Source of the DNA: Spirochaetota bacterium
Lineage (GTDB): Bacteria > Spirochaetota > UBA4802 > JAFGJZ01
NCBI GenBank assembly: GCA_027858855.1
Contig: JAQIBV010000002.1
Coordinates: forward strand, 62,001-126,000
Direction: 5' to 3'
Length of the DNA: 64,000 bases
Below, one piece after another: positions 54,559-63,687 of this stretch. The notes beneath the pieces were generated by a model. That model searched no databases and was not told the origin of the DNA. It worked only from the letters and a program-made list of their open reading frames with translations. How positions within the stretch are numbered: the first letter of the stretch is position 1; every line of letters starts with the position of its first letter. The position numbers were made by a program, and so were the translations under genes.

Positions 54559-55104
54559 TTACTTACCTGCCTTACCAGCTTTTCTTCTAATAAACTCTGT
54601 ACTGTATTTAATACCCTTGCCTTTATACGGTTCAGGAGGACGTAATTCCCGGATATTTGCTGCAACCTGACCAACCTGCTGTTTATTATATCCAGTAATT
54701 GTTAAATGAGTCTGATCATTTACTTCAATCTTTATACCGGAAGGTGCTTTGAAAACTACAGGATGTGAATACCCAAGGTTAAATTGAACATCATTTTCCT
54801 GTTGTTGAGCACGATAACCAACACCGTTTATTTCAAGCTTTTTCTCAAATCCTTTTGAGACACCCTCAAAAACATTTGCTATCAAAGACCGGTATAAGCC
54901 ATATTTTGCATTAAGATCTTTTTCATCAGCTGGATTTTCAGACTTGGTTATCCATAAAGAACCTGATTCTTCTTTAATAATCAGTCCATCGCAATACTCA
55001 CAGGTATCTTCACCAAGAGGACCCTTTACAGAGATTTTATTACCTGAAATTTCATAAGAAACCTTTTCAGGTATATTAATCGGTTTTTTTCCAATACGTG
55101 ACAT
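54559..55104 (-). CDS. rplF: 50S ribosomal protein L6
   Basis: 181 residues; MSRIGKKPINIPEKVSYEIS opening and the C-terminal RPPEPYKGKGIKYSTEFIRR identify L6. Three bases separate it from rplR. Confidence 0.97.
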   Translation of the reverse strand: MSRIGKKPINIPEKVSYEISGNKISVKGPLGEDTCEYCDGLIIKEESGSLWITKSENPADEKDLNAKYGLYRSLIANVFEGVSKGFEKKLEINGVGYRAQQQENDVQFNLGYSHPVVFKAPSGIKIEVNDQTHLTITGYNKQQVGQVAANIRELRPPEPYKGKGIKYSTEFIRRKAGKAGK

Positions 55105-55128
55105 AATATTACACTCAAACTTTAAATT

Positions 55129-55530
55129 TTAGGCTATTTCACACAATAGCTCGCCACCAACGTTCTCAACTTTAGCAGCTTTGTTGGTAATTATACCCTT
55201 TGATGTTGAAAGGATCCAAATACCAATATTATTCAATACAGGCTTAAGATCTTCAGCCTGAATGTAAAGGCGACGACCGGGTGAACTTTTACGTGTAAGA
55301 TGCTGTAAAACAGACTCACCACTTTCAGTATATTTTAATTGAATGGAAATGGAATTCTGAACCGCTTCCTCTACAACCTTATAATTACGAATAAATCCCT
55401 CATCTTTAAGAATCTTTGCTATAGACTCTTTCATATTTGAATGAGGTATTAACACCTTATTTTTATTAGCCATAACCGCATTTCTGATGCGAGTCAGCAT
55501 ATCCGCAATTGGATCTGAAATAGAACTCAT
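55129..55530 (-). CDS. rpsH: 30S ribosomal protein S8
   Basis: 133 residues; SDPIADMLTRIRNAVMANKN and the C-terminal STSKGIITNKAAKVENVGGE are typical. In E. coli S8 is the spc operon's autogenous repressor; no regulatory site can be confirmed here. Confidence 0.96.
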   Translation of the reverse strand: MSSISDPIADMLTRIRNAVMANKNKVLIPHSNMKESIAKILKDEGFIRNYKVVEEAVQNSISIQLKYTESGESVLQHLTRKSSPGRRLYIQAEDLKPVLNNIGIWILSTSKGIITNKAAKVENVGGELLCEIA

Positions 55531-55545
55531 AATTTTCCTCTTATT

Positions 55546-55731
55546 TTACCAGGATGACTTTGTTACACCCGGAATTTTACCTTGTGCGGCAAACTTTCTA
55601 AAACAAATACGGCACATATCAAAACGTCTCAGAAAACCGCGTGGTCTTCCACATACAGCACATCTGTTATGATTTCTAACATTAAACTTGGCACCAATAC
55701 GATGCTTTGCCTTTAAACTTTCTTTAGCCAT
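55546..55731 (-). CDS. rpsN: 30S ribosomal protein S14, zinc form (type Z)
   Basis: 61 residues with CAVCGRPRG and CRICFRKFA, the two CxxC pairs that bind zinc in the short S14 form. [13 protein letters not shown] is the expected C-terminus. No zinc-independent paralogue is present in the window. Confidence 0.97.
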   Translation of the reverse strand: MAKESLKAKHRIGAKFNVRNHNRCAVCGRPRGFLRRFDMCRICFRKFAAQGKIPGVTKSSW

Positions 55732-55741
55732 TAGTCAACCC

Positions 55742-56284
55742 CTACTCCCAAAACGGCATGCCAAAACCTTCAAGCAATGCCTTAGCTTCTTCTTTAGATT
55801 TACCAGTAGTAACAACAGTTATATTTATACCATAAATATGTTCAGCTTTATCAAAATCTATCTCAGGAAAAATTATCTGTTCCTTTACGGAGAAGTTATA
55901 ATTGCCAAAGTTATCAAAAGATTTTGGAGATATTCCTCTAAAGTCACGAACACGCGGAAGTGAAAAATTAATCAAGCGGTCAAGAAACTCGTACATAACG
56001 GTTCCTCTCAGGGTTACCTTACAACCAACATCATAACCATCACGAATTTTAAAGTTAGCTATTGACTTTTTAGCTACAGTCTTAACAGGCTTCTGACCTG
56101 TTATAGCAGATAACTCATCCAATGTTGCAGTCAATCGCTTTGAATTTGCATGAGCATCACCCATACCAATATTCAACACAACTTTCTCAATTTTAGGAAT
56201 CTGCATTGAAGATTTGTACTTAAACGCATCGGCTAACTGCTTTTTAACATCTTTTTTATATAGTTCATATAATCTTGCTGCCAT
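55742..56284 (-). CDS. rplE: 50S ribosomal protein L5
   Basis: 180 residues from the ATG at 56284 ([20 protein letters not shown]), preceded by AAAGGGTAA; an upstream frame extension would overlap rpl[21 protein letters not shown] and [20 protein letters not shown] are L5 features. Binds 5S rRNA and contacts the P-site tRNA. Confidence 0.96.
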   Translation of the reverse strand: MAARLYELYKKDVKKQLADAFKYKSSMQIPKIEKVVLNIGMGDAHANSKRLTATLDELSAITGQKPVKTVAKKSIANFKIRDGYDVGCKVTLRGTVMYEFLDRLINFSLPRVRDFRGISPKSFDNFGNYNFSVKEQIIFPEIDFDKAEHIYGINITVVTTGKSKEEAKALLEGFGMPFWE

Positions 56285-56295
56285 CTGATTACCCT

Positions 56296-56616
56296 TTAAT
56301 CCAATCTTTTTCCGCATTTTTTACAAACACGGTGTTTATTATCGCCGGAAACATCTCTGCCAACCCGGACACCCTTTTTACATTTATCACAGAAAAACAT
56401 TACCTTTGAAGCCTTAAGAGGAAACTCCATTGTAATAATTCCGCCTTTACCGTCAGCTGATTGACCTTTTTTTACATGCTTTTTTTTCTTGTTTACACCC
56501 TCAACAAGAACGCGACCCTTTTCTCCATCAACAAAAAGAACTTTTCCGCGCTTACCTTTATCAGATCCGGAGATAACAACTACCTGATCTTCTTTTTTTA
56601 TCTTATTTTTAAACAT
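56296..56616 (-). CDS. rplX: 50S ribosomal protein L24 with C-terminal zinc ribbon
   Basis: 106 residues. KOW motif [20 protein letters not shown] near the start; the C-terminus has CDKC and CKKC, a four-cysteine ribbon found in a subset of bacterial L24 proteins. Initiates 50S assembly. Confidence 0.95.
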   Translation of the reverse strand: MFKNKIKKEDQVVVISGSDKGKRGKVLFVDGEKGRVLVEGVNKKKKHVKKGQSADGKGGIITMEFPLKASKVMFFCDKCKKGVRVGRDVSGDNKHRVCKKCGKRLD

Positions 56617-56629
56617 TGTTATAATCCTC

Positions 56630-57022
56630 TTACAAAACTTCTGGTGCTAATGAAACTATTTTCATGAAATTCTTTTCACGAAGCTCACGGGCAACCGGTC
56701 CGAAAATACGAGTACCCTTTGGTTCGTTTTTTGCGTCAATTATTGCAACGGCATTATCATCAAATCTTATATATGATCCATCCGGCCGACGAACAGGCTT
56801 TGTAGTTCGAACAATAACAGCCTTAAGAACCGATTTTGTGTGAACTTTTTTACCAATTCCATCTTTAAGACCATAAGATGGGTGAGAGTCTTTAACCGCA
56901 ACAACAATAACGTCGCCAACAGCCGCATATCGACGATTTGAACCGCCAAGAACCTTGATACACTGAACCTTTTTAACACCGCTGTTATCAGCAACATTGA
57001 GATATGTCTGCATCTGTATCAT
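56630..57022 (-). CDS. rplN: 50S ribosomal protein L14
   Basis: 130 residues; [20 protein letters not shown] opening and [20 protein letters not shown] end. Slightly longer than the usual 122 because of a short insertion around [11 protein letters not shown]. Contacts 16S rRNA in the 70S bridge. Confidence 0.96.
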   Translation of the reverse strand: MIQMQTYLNVADNSGVKKVQCIKVLGGSNRRYAAVGDVIVVAVKDSHPSYGLKDGIGKKVHTKSVLKAVIVRTTKPVRRPDGSYIRFDDNAVAIIDAKNEPKGTRIFGPVARELREKNFMKIVSLAPEVL

Positions 57023-57031
57023 GATTAATCC

Positions 57032-57295
57032 CTACTTAACTTTTTCAATTATTTCGATAAGAGTAAAACGCTTATCTTTAGATAAAGGTCTGGTCTCTTC
57101 TATTCTTACAGTGTCACCAATTGAAAGAGTATTCTCTTCATCATGACACTTAATTTTTTTGCTTTGCTTAACATACTTTTTATAAAGTGGATGCATTGCC
57201 ATTTTTTCTGTTATAATAACCGCAGTCTTATCCATTTTATTACTGGTGACTTTGCCCACCATCTGTCTTCGTGGCTTTTTGTTTTCCATCGACAT
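57032..57295 (-). CDS. rpsQ: 30S ribosomal protein S17
   Basis: 87 residues, OB-fold; RQMVGKVTSNKMDKTAVIIT and SIGDTVRIEETRPLSKDKRF are diagnostic. It is 12 bp after rpmC. Confidence 0.96.
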   Translation of the reverse strand: MSMENKKPRRQMVGKVTSNKMDKTAVIITEKMAMHPLYKKYVKQSKKIKCHDEENTLSIGDTVRIEETRPLSKDKRFTLIEIIEKVK

Positions 57296-57307
57296 TTACC
57301 TACTCTA

Positions 57308-57508
57308 TTACTTTTTACGAATTCCCAGAGAGTACTCTTTTTGCAGAGTCATAATCCGAGCAATCTTTTTTTTCTCTTCACGAATAAGCTTGGTGTTTTC
57401 CATATTACCGGTAACTACCTTAAATCGAGCTTCCTGAATCTTTGACTTAGAATCAGATAATTCTTTAATGAGCTCATCATGCGTTAATTCTTCAAGATGT
57501 CCTTTCAT
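57308..57508 (-). CDS. rpmC: 50S ribosomal protein L29
   Basis: 66 residues, two-helix protein at the tunnel exit: ELTHDELIKELSDSKSKIQE and TLQKEYSLGIRKK. Twelve bases after rplP. Confidence 0.95.
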   Translation of the reverse strand: MKGHLEELTHDELIKELSDSKSKIQEARFKVVTGNMENTKLIREEKKKIARIMTLQKEYSLGIRKK

Positions 57509-57519
57509 GTTAAAACCTA

Positions 57520-57930
57520 TTAATCTTCAATTGTGATAACTTTTGTTTTAATTGGCAGTTTCGAAGCAGCAGCCTTAAGTGCAGCTATACCAACCTCATT
57601 ATTGACTCCGGCAAGTTCAAAAAGAATTCTTCCAGGCAATACACGAGCCTCAAATCCCTCAGGATTTCCCTTACCTTTACCCTGACGGGTTTCAGCAGGT
57701 TTTTTAGTGAATGGCTGATCAGGAAACACTCTGATCCAAAGCTTTCCACCACGCTTAACCTTACGAGTAATAGAAATACGCGCAGCTTCAATCTGACGAC
57801 TATTAAGCTTGCCACGCTCAAGCGCCTTAATCGCAATTTCACCAAAAGAAATTGAGGAACCTTTCTGGGCAGTACCTTTTAAGCGACCTCGGTGAATTTT
57901 TCTATGTTTAACTTTTTTAGGCATTAACAT
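57520..57930 (-). CDS. rplP: 50S ribosomal protein L16
   Basis: 136 residues; [20 protein letters not shown] opening, [20 protein letters not shown] and [20 protein letters not shown] are L16 signatures. In most genomes it follows rpsC within a few bases; here a 104-bp gap with repeat sequence separates them. Confidence 0.97.
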   Translation of the reverse strand: MLMPKKVKHRKIHRGRLKGTAQKGSSISFGEIAIKALERGKLNSRQIEAARISITRKVKRGGKLWIRVFPDQPFTKKPAETRQGKGKGNPEGFEARVLPGRILFELAGVNNEVGIAALKAAASKLPIKTKVITIED

Positions 57931-57950
57931 TATTTATAACCCTAACCATT

Positions 57951-58033
57951 GGTAATCTCTAATAATAAAAATCTCAATAAAACAGGTATTTAAATGAAAT
58001 TTCATTTTGACCCGTTATCTTTCGAAGTTCCCC
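57951..58033. repeat. Copy of the mosaic repeat inside the S10 operon
   Basis: Begins GGTAATCTCTAATAAT (compare GGAATCTCTAATAATTAA at 42686) and ends TTTCGAAGTTCCCC, identical to the end of the 12834-12942 element. It fills the rpsC-rplP gap and reaches to within one base of the rpsC stop codon. The interior is diverged, with an AAATGAAATTTCATTT palindrome. Confidence 0.6.
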
Positions 58034-58034
58034 G

Positions 58035-58721
58035 CTACTTAGTCTTTCGTTTTACTGAATACTTGTCTTCCTGATTCTGTTCTGCTTCGTTCTTTGAAAG
58101 TATATCACCATTATAAATCCAGACCTTAACTCCGATAAGACCGAAAGTAGTCAGAGCTTCTGCAAATCCATAATCGATATCCGCACGCAAAGTATGAAGA
58201 GGAATTCTACCTTCTTTATACGATTCACTACGAGCCATCTCTGCACCATTTAACCGGCCAGAAACCATAACCTTAATACCCTTGCATCCTGAACGGGTGG
58301 CAGCGGTAATAGCTTGTTTAACAGCACGTCTGTAAGGGAAACGACCTTCAAGCTGTTGAGCGATCTGAAGAGCAACGATCTGTGAATTTCGTTCAACTTT
58401 TTTCACTTCTACTATATAAACATAAACCTTTTTAGAAACAAGCTTCTGAATATTTTCACGAATAATTTCATGAAAAGCACCCTTTTTTCCAATAAGAATA
58501 CCGGGGCGGGCAGCATGAATATGAACATTTACCTTATCAGCAAGACGTTCAATTACAACCTTGGCAATACCAGCATTTTTATGCTTAGTTTTAATATAAG
58601 ATTCGATTTTAAGGTCTTCGTGAAGATTCTTTCGATACTGTTCTTTCTCATCGTACCAAATTCCATTCCAGGTTTTAACAATACCTAATCGAAGACCGAC
58701 TGGATTAACTTTTTGTCCCAT
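58035..58721 (-). CDS. rpsC: 30S ribosomal protein S3
   Basis: 228 residues; MGQKVNPVGLRLGIVKTWNG opening, KH domain with RPGILIGKKGAFHEIIRENI, and GRLNGAEMARSESYKEGRIP. The C-terminal tail KNEAEQNQEDKYSVKRKTK is a charged extension. Part of the mRNA entry helicase of the 30S subunit. Confidence 0.97.
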   Translation of the reverse strand: MGQKVNPVGLRLGIVKTWNGIWYDEKEQYRKNLHEDLKIESYIKTKHKNAGIAKVVIERLADKVNVHIHAARPGILIGKKGAFHEIIRENIQKLVSKKVYVYIVEVKKVERNSQIVALQIAQQLEGRFPYRRAVKQAITAATRSGCKGIKVMVSGRLNGAEMARSESYKEGRIPLHTLRADIDYGFAEALTTFGLIGVKVWIYNGDILSKNEAEQNQEDKYSVKRKTK

Positions 58722-58732
58722 GAATTATTCCT

Positions 58733-59068
58733 TTATTCGTCTGATAAAACTACAGTAACATGACTGGTTTTTTTACTGATTTTTGAAGCACGACCTCGAG
58801 CTCGAGGTCTGAATCTTTTAAGCCGAACACCCTCATCGACAGTAATCTTTTTTACAAAAAGAGAACCCTCCTGAAGTTCAGGATCTATACCCTTGGCATT
58901 GGCACCTGCCGACTTAATTGTCTTAAGTATAATTGCTGCCGAACTGTTCGGCATATACGATAACATGTCAATCGCAACCTGATAAGACATACCACGAACA
59001 TTATCTGCTACCATTCGAGCTTTCAGGGGAGACATACGTACTGTTTTAGTAATTGCTTTTGTTTCCAT
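58733..59068 (-). CDS. rplV: 50S ribosomal protein L22
   Basis: 111 residues; TKTVRMSPLKARMVADNVRG and the tunnel loop region LKRFRPRARGRASKISKKTS are typical. Twelve bases before rpsC. Confidence 0.96.
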   Translation of the reverse strand: METKAITKTVRMSPLKARMVADNVRGMSYQVAIDMLSYMPNSSAAIILKTIKSAGANAKGIDPELQEGSLFVKKITVDEGVRLKRFRPRARGRASKISKKTSHVTVVLSDE

Positions 59069-59084
59069 CGCCTATAATCCCAAT

Positions 59085-59369
59085 CTATCTTTTTTTAGCC
59101 GCTTTATCGTTTTTACTGGTATGGCCACGGTAATTTCTGGTTGGAGAAAACTCACCAAGCTTGTGTCCGACCATATTCTCGGTTACATATACCGGTATAA
59201 AACTTTTTCCATTATGAACCATTAATGTATGACCAATCATTTCCGGGAAAATTGTCGATCTTCGCGACCATGTCTTAATAGTCTTTTTTGCACTTGAAGA
59301 GTTTAATTCTTCAACCTTCTTGTACAATTTGATGTCAATATATGGTCCTTTTTTTACCGATCTAGCCAT
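59085..59369 (-). CDS. rpsS: 30S ribosomal protein S19
   Basis: 94 residues; [20 protein letters not shown] and [20 protein letters not shown] are diagnostic S19 stretches. Confidence 0.97.
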   Translation of the reverse strand: MARSVKKGPYIDIKLYKKVEELNSSSAKKTIKTWSRRSTIFPEMIGHTLMVHNGKSFIPVYVTENMVGHKLGEFSPTRNYRGHTSKNDKAAKKR

Positions 59370-59371
59370 AT

Positions 59372-60196
59372 TTATTTCCTTTTGTTAATAATCATATTAT
59401 TACTATATTTATTTTTCTTACGAGTCTTATAACCTTTTGCAGGAACACCAGTTGGAGAAACAGGATGACGCTTACCTGCACTTTTACCCTCACCACCACC
59501 AAGAGGGTGATCGACCGGGTTCATTGCACAGCCACGAACCTTTGGCCTCTTATTCATCCAACGAGAACGACCGGCTTTACCGATTGTTATATTCATGTGA
59601 TCCTTATTACCAATCTCACCAATAGTCGCCATACACTCACGGAGAACCCGTCTCATCTCTCCGGACGGAAGCTTAACCATACAGTACTTTCCTTCACGAC
59701 CTGTTATTTGAGCAGCACCACCGGCTGAACGAGCAAGTTGTCCGCCTTTTCCCAGGCTAAGTTCAACATTGCAGATACTCGTGCCAACAGGAATATTTTT
59801 AAGAGGCATAGCATTACCAATTTTAATGTCAACTTTTTCGCCAGCCATAATATCATCACCGACAGAAAGATTGTTAGGCGCAATTATATAACGTCGTTCA
59901 CCATCTTTGTAAAGGATAAGAGCAATATTTGCTGAACGATTTGGATCATATTCGATCGATTCAACCTTTCCAGGAATCTCTAACTTATTACGTTTAAAAT
60001 CGATAATTCTATACTTTCTTTTATGACCACCGCCCTTACGACGAACCGAAATCTGATTCCCTGAACCACGACCGGCTTTCTGTGACTTACCTTTTGTCAG
60101 ACTCTTGCGAGGTCTGTCAATCGTGATCTCTTCAAAATCCAGGGTTGATTTATAACGCTGGATAGGAGTAATTGGTCTATAATTTTTAATTCCCAT
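59372..60196 (-). CDS. rplB: 50S ribosomal protein L2
   Basis: 274 residues; [20 protein letters not shown] near the start and [20 protein letters not shown] with the conserved histidine near the peptidyl-transferase centre. The start of rpsS follows two bases after its stop. Confidence 0.97.
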   Translation of the reverse strand: MGIKNYRPITPIQRYKSTLDFEEITIDRPRKSLTKGKSQKAGRGSGNQISVRRKGGGHKRKYRIIDFKRNKLEIPGKVESIEYDPNRSANIALILYKDGERRYIIAPNNLSVGDDIMAGEKVDIKIGNAMPLKNIPVGTSICNVELSLGKGGQLARSAGGAAQITGREGKYCMVKLPSGEMRRVLRECMATIGEIGNKDHMNITIGKAGRSRWMNKRPKVRGCAMNPVDHPLGGGEGKSAGKRHPVSPTGVPAKGYKTRKKNKYSNNMIINKRK

Positions 60197-60217
60197 TGTT
60201 ATACCTGTAATGACTCA

Positions 60218-60499
60218 TTATTTTTCAAACAATTCGATCTTGTCACCCAGTTTAAGAGTAACTATTGCCCGTTTCCAGGAAGGCTTTTGACCTATTGTAA
60301 ACTTGTTTCTTTTTTTCTTTCCACGAACAATCTGTATATTGACACTCTTAGCGTCAACAGCAAAAAGACTCTTAACCGCCTGTTTAACTAAAATCTTGTT
60401 CGCACGGCGATCAATTTTGAAAACATACTTATTATCTTCCTGAAGCGAAGTTGTTTTCTCAGTAATAACCGGTCGTATTAGAACATCTTTTAAATTCAT
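60218..60499 (-). CDS. rplW: 50S ribosomal protein L23
   Basis: 93 residues; DVLIRPVITEKTTSLQEDNK opening and the VNIQIVRGKKKRNKFTIGQK loop. Docking site for trigger factor and SRP at the tunnel exit. Confidence 0.96.
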   Translation of the reverse strand: MNLKDVLIRPVITEKTTSLQEDNKYVFKIDRRANKILVKQAVKSLFAVDAKSVNIQIVRGKKKRNKFTIGQKPSWKRAIVTLKLGDKIELFEK

Positions 60500-60508
60500 C
60501 GTTATACC

Positions 60509-61126
60509 CTATGCAAAATTCTGATTTATTGCGTTTACAGCACCTTCGGTCAATAGAAGCTTCTTTGAATAAAAAAGATCCCGTCCGGAAAGTCTAGATG
60601 CATTATTATACTTAACATCTGCAATATTTTTAATAGAACGTTTTATCTGTGTATCATCGCCGGATGTTACCAGAATGCCACGATTCAAATTCAACTTTGA
60701 CAGAAGCGAATGCATCTCTTTTGTTTTTCCAGATTCCACATTGAAATCCTCAACAACCATAATATCACCCTGCAAAGCCTTAAGAGAAAGAATAGAGCGA
60801 AAAGCCTTCTTCTTAACTTTTTTCGGCAACTCAATACGATAAGAGCGAACACGGGGCCCGAAAACGGTTCCGCCACCAACCCATATCGGAGAACGGTTAG
60901 TTCCAGAGCGAGCACGACCAGTACCTTTCTGACGCCATGGCTTTATACCACCACCCCTTACTTCGGCACGTTCTTTAGTCTTATGTGTACCCTGACGCAG
61001 ATTCGCGTTAGCAGCCTTAATATATTCATACACAACAACATCACTTACTTTATCTGCGAAAACTTTATCGGAGAGTTCAACCTGGCCGACCTTTTCGCCT
61101 TTTACGGAATATTTATCTACAATCAT
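60509..61126 (-). CDS. rplD: 50S ribosomal protein L4
   Basis: 205 residues; QGTHKTKERAEVRGGGIKPW and RQKGTGRARSGTNRSPIWVG mark the long tunnel loop. In E. coli L4 represses its own S10 operon at the leader RNA; compare the hairpin at 62221-62249 here. Confidence 0.96.
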   Translation of the reverse strand: MIVDKYSVKGEKVGQVELSDKVFADKVSDVVVYEYIKAANANLRQGTHKTKERAEVRGGGIKPWRQKGTGRARSGTNRSPIWVGGGTVFGPRVRSYRIELPKKVKKKAFRSILSLKALQGDIMVVEDFNVESGKTKEMHSLLSKLNLNRGILVTSGDDTQIKRSIKNIADVKYNNASRLSGRDLFYSKKLLLTEGAVNAINQNFA

Positions 61127-61143
61127 TTCTGTACACCACCTTG

Positions 61144-61764
61144 TCAGCTTTCACAAACAAGAACAATGGAATCCTTACGTCCCGGAACCGATCCGGAAAC
61201 AAGCACAAGATTCTTATCCTTGATAACTTTTACTACTTTCAAATTTTTAACAGTAACTCGATCCGACCCTTTACGACCAGGCATCTTTTGCCCCTTCCAA
61301 ACTTCACCGGGAAAAGCACAAGCTCCAATTGAACCGGGAGCACGATGAAAGTGAGAACCGTGAGTAGCGCGTCCTCCACCAAATCCGTGACGCTTAATAC
61401 TTCCGGCAAAACCTTTACCTTTAGAAGTTGAAACAATATTTACATTTTCGATGCCCTCCAGAACACTACAGTCAATAACAGAACCTACATCCAGAGAATC
61501 ATCAAAAGCATCTATCTCACGAAGAGTACGCTTTGGATCAATACTCTTCTTTTTAAAATCTTTTAGAATAGGACCAGGACAATTCTTTTCTTTAATTGAA
61601 CCGAACCCGACCTTCAAAGCGGAATAACCATCTTTTTCGACCGTTTTCTTCTGCAATACAACATTGGGACCTAGTTCAATTACAGTTACAGGCACAACCA
61701 CGCCATTCTCATCATAGACCTGAGTCATGCTTATTTTTTTCCCAACTAACGCCTTTTTCATCAT
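61144..61764 (-). CDS. rplC: 50S ribosomal protein L3
   Basis: 206 residues; KALVGKKISMTQVYDENGVV opening and GFGGGRATHGSHFHRAPGSI with GRKGSDRVTVKNLKVV. Two consecutive ATG codons begin the gene after GGGAAAAAT; the first is taken. A 105-bp gap separates it from rpsJ. Confidence 0.96.
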   Translation of the reverse strand: MMKKALVGKKISMTQVYDENGVVVPVTVIELGPNVVLQKKTVEKDGYSALKVGFGSIKEKNCPGPILKDFKKKSIDPKRTLREIDAFDDSLDVGSVIDCSVLEGIENVNIVSTSKGKGFAGSIKRHGFGGGRATHGSHFHRAPGSIGACAFPGEVWKGQKMPGRKGSDRVTVKNLKVVKVIKDKNLVLVSGSVPGRKDSIVLVCES

Positions 61765-61784
61765 ATTTTTCCCATATATAATTG

Positions 61785-61805
61785 ATTATACGCCGGTATT
61801 AGTCA
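61785..61805 (-). promoter_or_regulatory. TGAC...GGCGTATAAT element upstream of rplC
   Basis: Reverse strand TGACTAATACCGGCGTATAA (plus final T) ends in a perfect TATAAT about 20 nt before the L3 start. A closely similar 22-nt element lies upstream of rpsJ at 62255-62276. It may hold a -10 box for a second promoter inside the cluster, but no good -35 is found. Confidence 0.4.
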
Positions 61806-61869
61806 CTAAACCCGGGTAACGATATCAACACTATCTTTTAAATCTGATTTTGAGTTACTAAAGCAAATA

Positions 61870-62187
61870 CTACGATTTAATGTCTACAGAAACACCAGCA
61901 GGAAGTTCAAGCTTCATCAGAGCCTCAACTGTATCTGAGTTCGGATTAACAATATCAACCAAACGTTTGTGAGTTCTAATTTCAAACTGCTCTCGGGAAG
62001 TCTTGTTAACATGCGGTGAACGCAATACACAGAACTTCTCAATCTTAGTCGGTAGCGGAATAGGACCAGCAACCTTAGCTCCACTTCTATTTGTTGTAGC
62101 AACAATTTTTGCTGCTGACTTATCAAGCAACTTAACATCAAACGACTTTAATTTAACCCTGATTCTTTGTTCCGCTAACTTAGCCAC
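61870..62187 (-). CDS. rpsJ: 30S ribosomal protein S10
   Basis: 105 residues from a GTG at 62187 ([20 protein letters not shown]), with GGGGAA 6 nt upstream; a TTG four codons earlier would leave no ribosome binding site. [20 protein letters not shown] and [20 protein letters not shown] are S10 signatures. First gene of the S10 group, downstream of tuf. Confidence 0.94.
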   Translation of the reverse strand: MAKLAEQRIRVKLKSFDVKLLDKSAAKIVATTNRSGAKVAGPIPLPTKIEKFCVLRSPHVNKTSREQFEIRTHKRLVDIVNPNSDTVEALMKLELPAGVSVDIKS

Positions 62188-62220
62188 TTTATTCCCCAAA
62201 CTATATAAAATTATTGTAAA

Positions 62221-62249
62221 TTGTCAGGCCCAATCCTCAGGCCTGACAA
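62221..62249 (-). terminator. Strong hairpin between tuf and rpsJ (terminator or leader attenuator)
   Basis: TTGTCAGGCC pairs perfectly with GGCCTGACAA around a 9-nt loop. In the direction of transcription it is followed by TTTACAATAATTTTAT, a loose U-rich tail. Only about 33 nt separate it from the rpsJ start, so it either partially terminates tuf mRNA or acts as a regulatory leader of the S10 operon. Confidence 0.65.
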
Positions 62250-62254
62250 CTATT

Positions 62255-62276
62255 ATTATACGCCAATTATTCGTCA
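62255..62276 (-). promoter_or_regulatory. TGAC...GGCGTATAAT element upstream of rpsJ
   Basis: Reverse strand element that starts TTGACG (with the preceding T) and ends GGCGTATAAT, the same ten bases found upstream of rplC. TTGACG and TATAAT are only 11 nt apart. With 17-nt spacing the TTGACG would pair with AATAGT at 62249-62254. A promoter for the S10 operon here is plausible but unproven. Confidence 0.4.
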
Positions 62277-62291
62277 AATATTTTTTAAAAA

Positions 62292-63512
62292 TTATTTGGT
62301 TATTTTTGAAACAACACCTGCACCAACTGTTCGACCACCCTCACGAATCGCAAAACGCAAAGTTTCGTCCATCGCTACAGGAGTAATCAACTGAACTACC
62401 ATCTTTTTAACATGATCACCAGGCATAACCATCTCTACTCCCTCAGGAAGAACGATAACACCGGTAACATCTGTAGTTCTAAAATAGAACTGAGGACGAT
62501 AGTTTGCAAAGAAAGGAGTATGACGACCACCCTCATCTTTTGAAAGAATGAAAACATCACATTCAAAATCAGTGTGTGGAGTAATAGAACCCGGCTTAGC
62601 AAGAACCTGTCCACGCTCAATAGCCTCTTTAGCAGTACCGCGAAGCAGACAACCTACGTTATCACCTGCACGACCCTCATCAAGAAGCTTACGAAACATC
62701 TCAACACCAGTAACAACAGATGAAGCAGTCTCTTTGAAACCAACGATCTCAATGTTATCACCAGTATGAATTATACCACGCTCAATACGACCAGTGGCAA
62801 CAGTTCCACGTCCAGTAATTGAGAAAACATCCTCAACCGGCATAAGAAAAGGCTTATCAGTATCACGCTCTGGTTCTGGTACATACTCATCAATTGTTTT
62901 AATAAGCTTAACAACACCCTGAACCCATTCTGAATCCTTGCTTCCAGCTGCAGAATCTTCAAGAGCCTTCAACGCAGAACCAGCAATGATCGGAGTGTCG
63001 TCTCCAGGGAATTCATACCTGCTTAAAAGCTCACGAATCTCCATTTCAACAAGTTCAACCAGCTCATCGCGCTCATCAGCATCAAGCATATCAACTTTGT
63101 TAAGAAATACAACGATGTAAGGAACGTTTACCTGACGAGCAAGAAGAACGTGCTCCTTAGTCTGTGGCATAGGGCCATCAGTTGCTGCAACCACAAGAAT
63201 AGCTGCATCCATCTGAGCAGCACCTGTAATCATGTTTTTTACATAGTCAGCGTGTCCCGGACAGTCAACGTGTGCATAGTGACGCACATCAGTCTCGTAT
63301 TCCTGGTGAGAAGTCGCAATAGTAATACCACGATCTCTCTCTTCTGGAGCATTATCAATATTTTCAAATGCAACAGCTTTGTTACGTCCGCCGAATTGAA
63401 GAGCCATACAGTTAGTGATTGCCGAAGTAAGAGTAGTCTTGCCGTGGTCAATGTGGCCAATCGTTCCAATGTTTAAGTGTGGCTTGGATCTGTCAAATTT
63501 TTCCTTTGCCAT
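62292..63512 (-). CDS. tuf: Elongation factor Tu
   Basis: 406 residues. GTPase motifs GHIDHGKT (G1), DCPGHADYV (G3), NKVDM (G4) and GSALKAL (G5); switch I with [13 protein letters not shown]. Delivers aminoacyl-tRNA to the ribosome. Its position between fusA and the S10 group gives the common str-S10 junction. A good GAGGTGAAT ribosome binding site precedes the ATG. Confidence 0.98.
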   Translation of the reverse strand: MAKEKFDRSKPHLNIGTIGHIDHGKTTLTSAITNCMALQFGGRNKAVAFENIDNAPEERDRGITIATSHQEYETDVRHYAHVDCPGHADYVKNMITGAAQMDAAILVVAATDGPMPQTKEHVLLARQVNVPYIVVFLNKVDMLDADERDELVELVEMEIRELLSRYEFPGDDTPIIAGSALKALEDSAAGSKDSEWVQGVVKLIKTIDEYVPEPERDTDKPFLMPVEDVFSITGRGTVATGRIERGIIHTGDNIEIVGFKETASSVVTGVEMFRKLLDEGRAGDNVGCLLRGTAKEAIERGQVLAKPGSITPHTDFECDVFILSKDEGGRHTPFFANYRPQFYFRTTDVTGVIVLPEGVEMVMPGDHVKKMVVQLITPVAMDETLRFAIREGGRTVGAGVVSKITK

Positions 63513-63590
63513 GTGAATTCACCTCTTTTATTACTTGAATAGAAATCTATTATTAATTTATTTAATAGCAAATTGACTGAAAGTATCAAA

Positions 63591-63618
63591 ATTAAAAATT
63601 ATATGCTTTCTGTGTCAA
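63591..63618 (-). promoter_or_regulatory. Possible promoter of tuf and downstream ribosomal genes
   Basis: Reverse strand TTGACA, 16-nt spacer, TTTAAT, about 79 nt before the tuf start, in the very A+T-rich 175-bp fusA-tuf gap. A TATAAT also occurs in the spacer. Confidence 0.45.
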
Positions 63619-63687
63619 CAAAATTAATTTATTAATGCTAATTAATCAGATAATTACAATAAAATTTGAAAATATTTATACAAACGG

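Noticed and set aside
60710-61348. Open frame of about 212 codons antisense to rplD and rplC
   Set aside because: Antisense shadow of two confident ribosomal protein genes.
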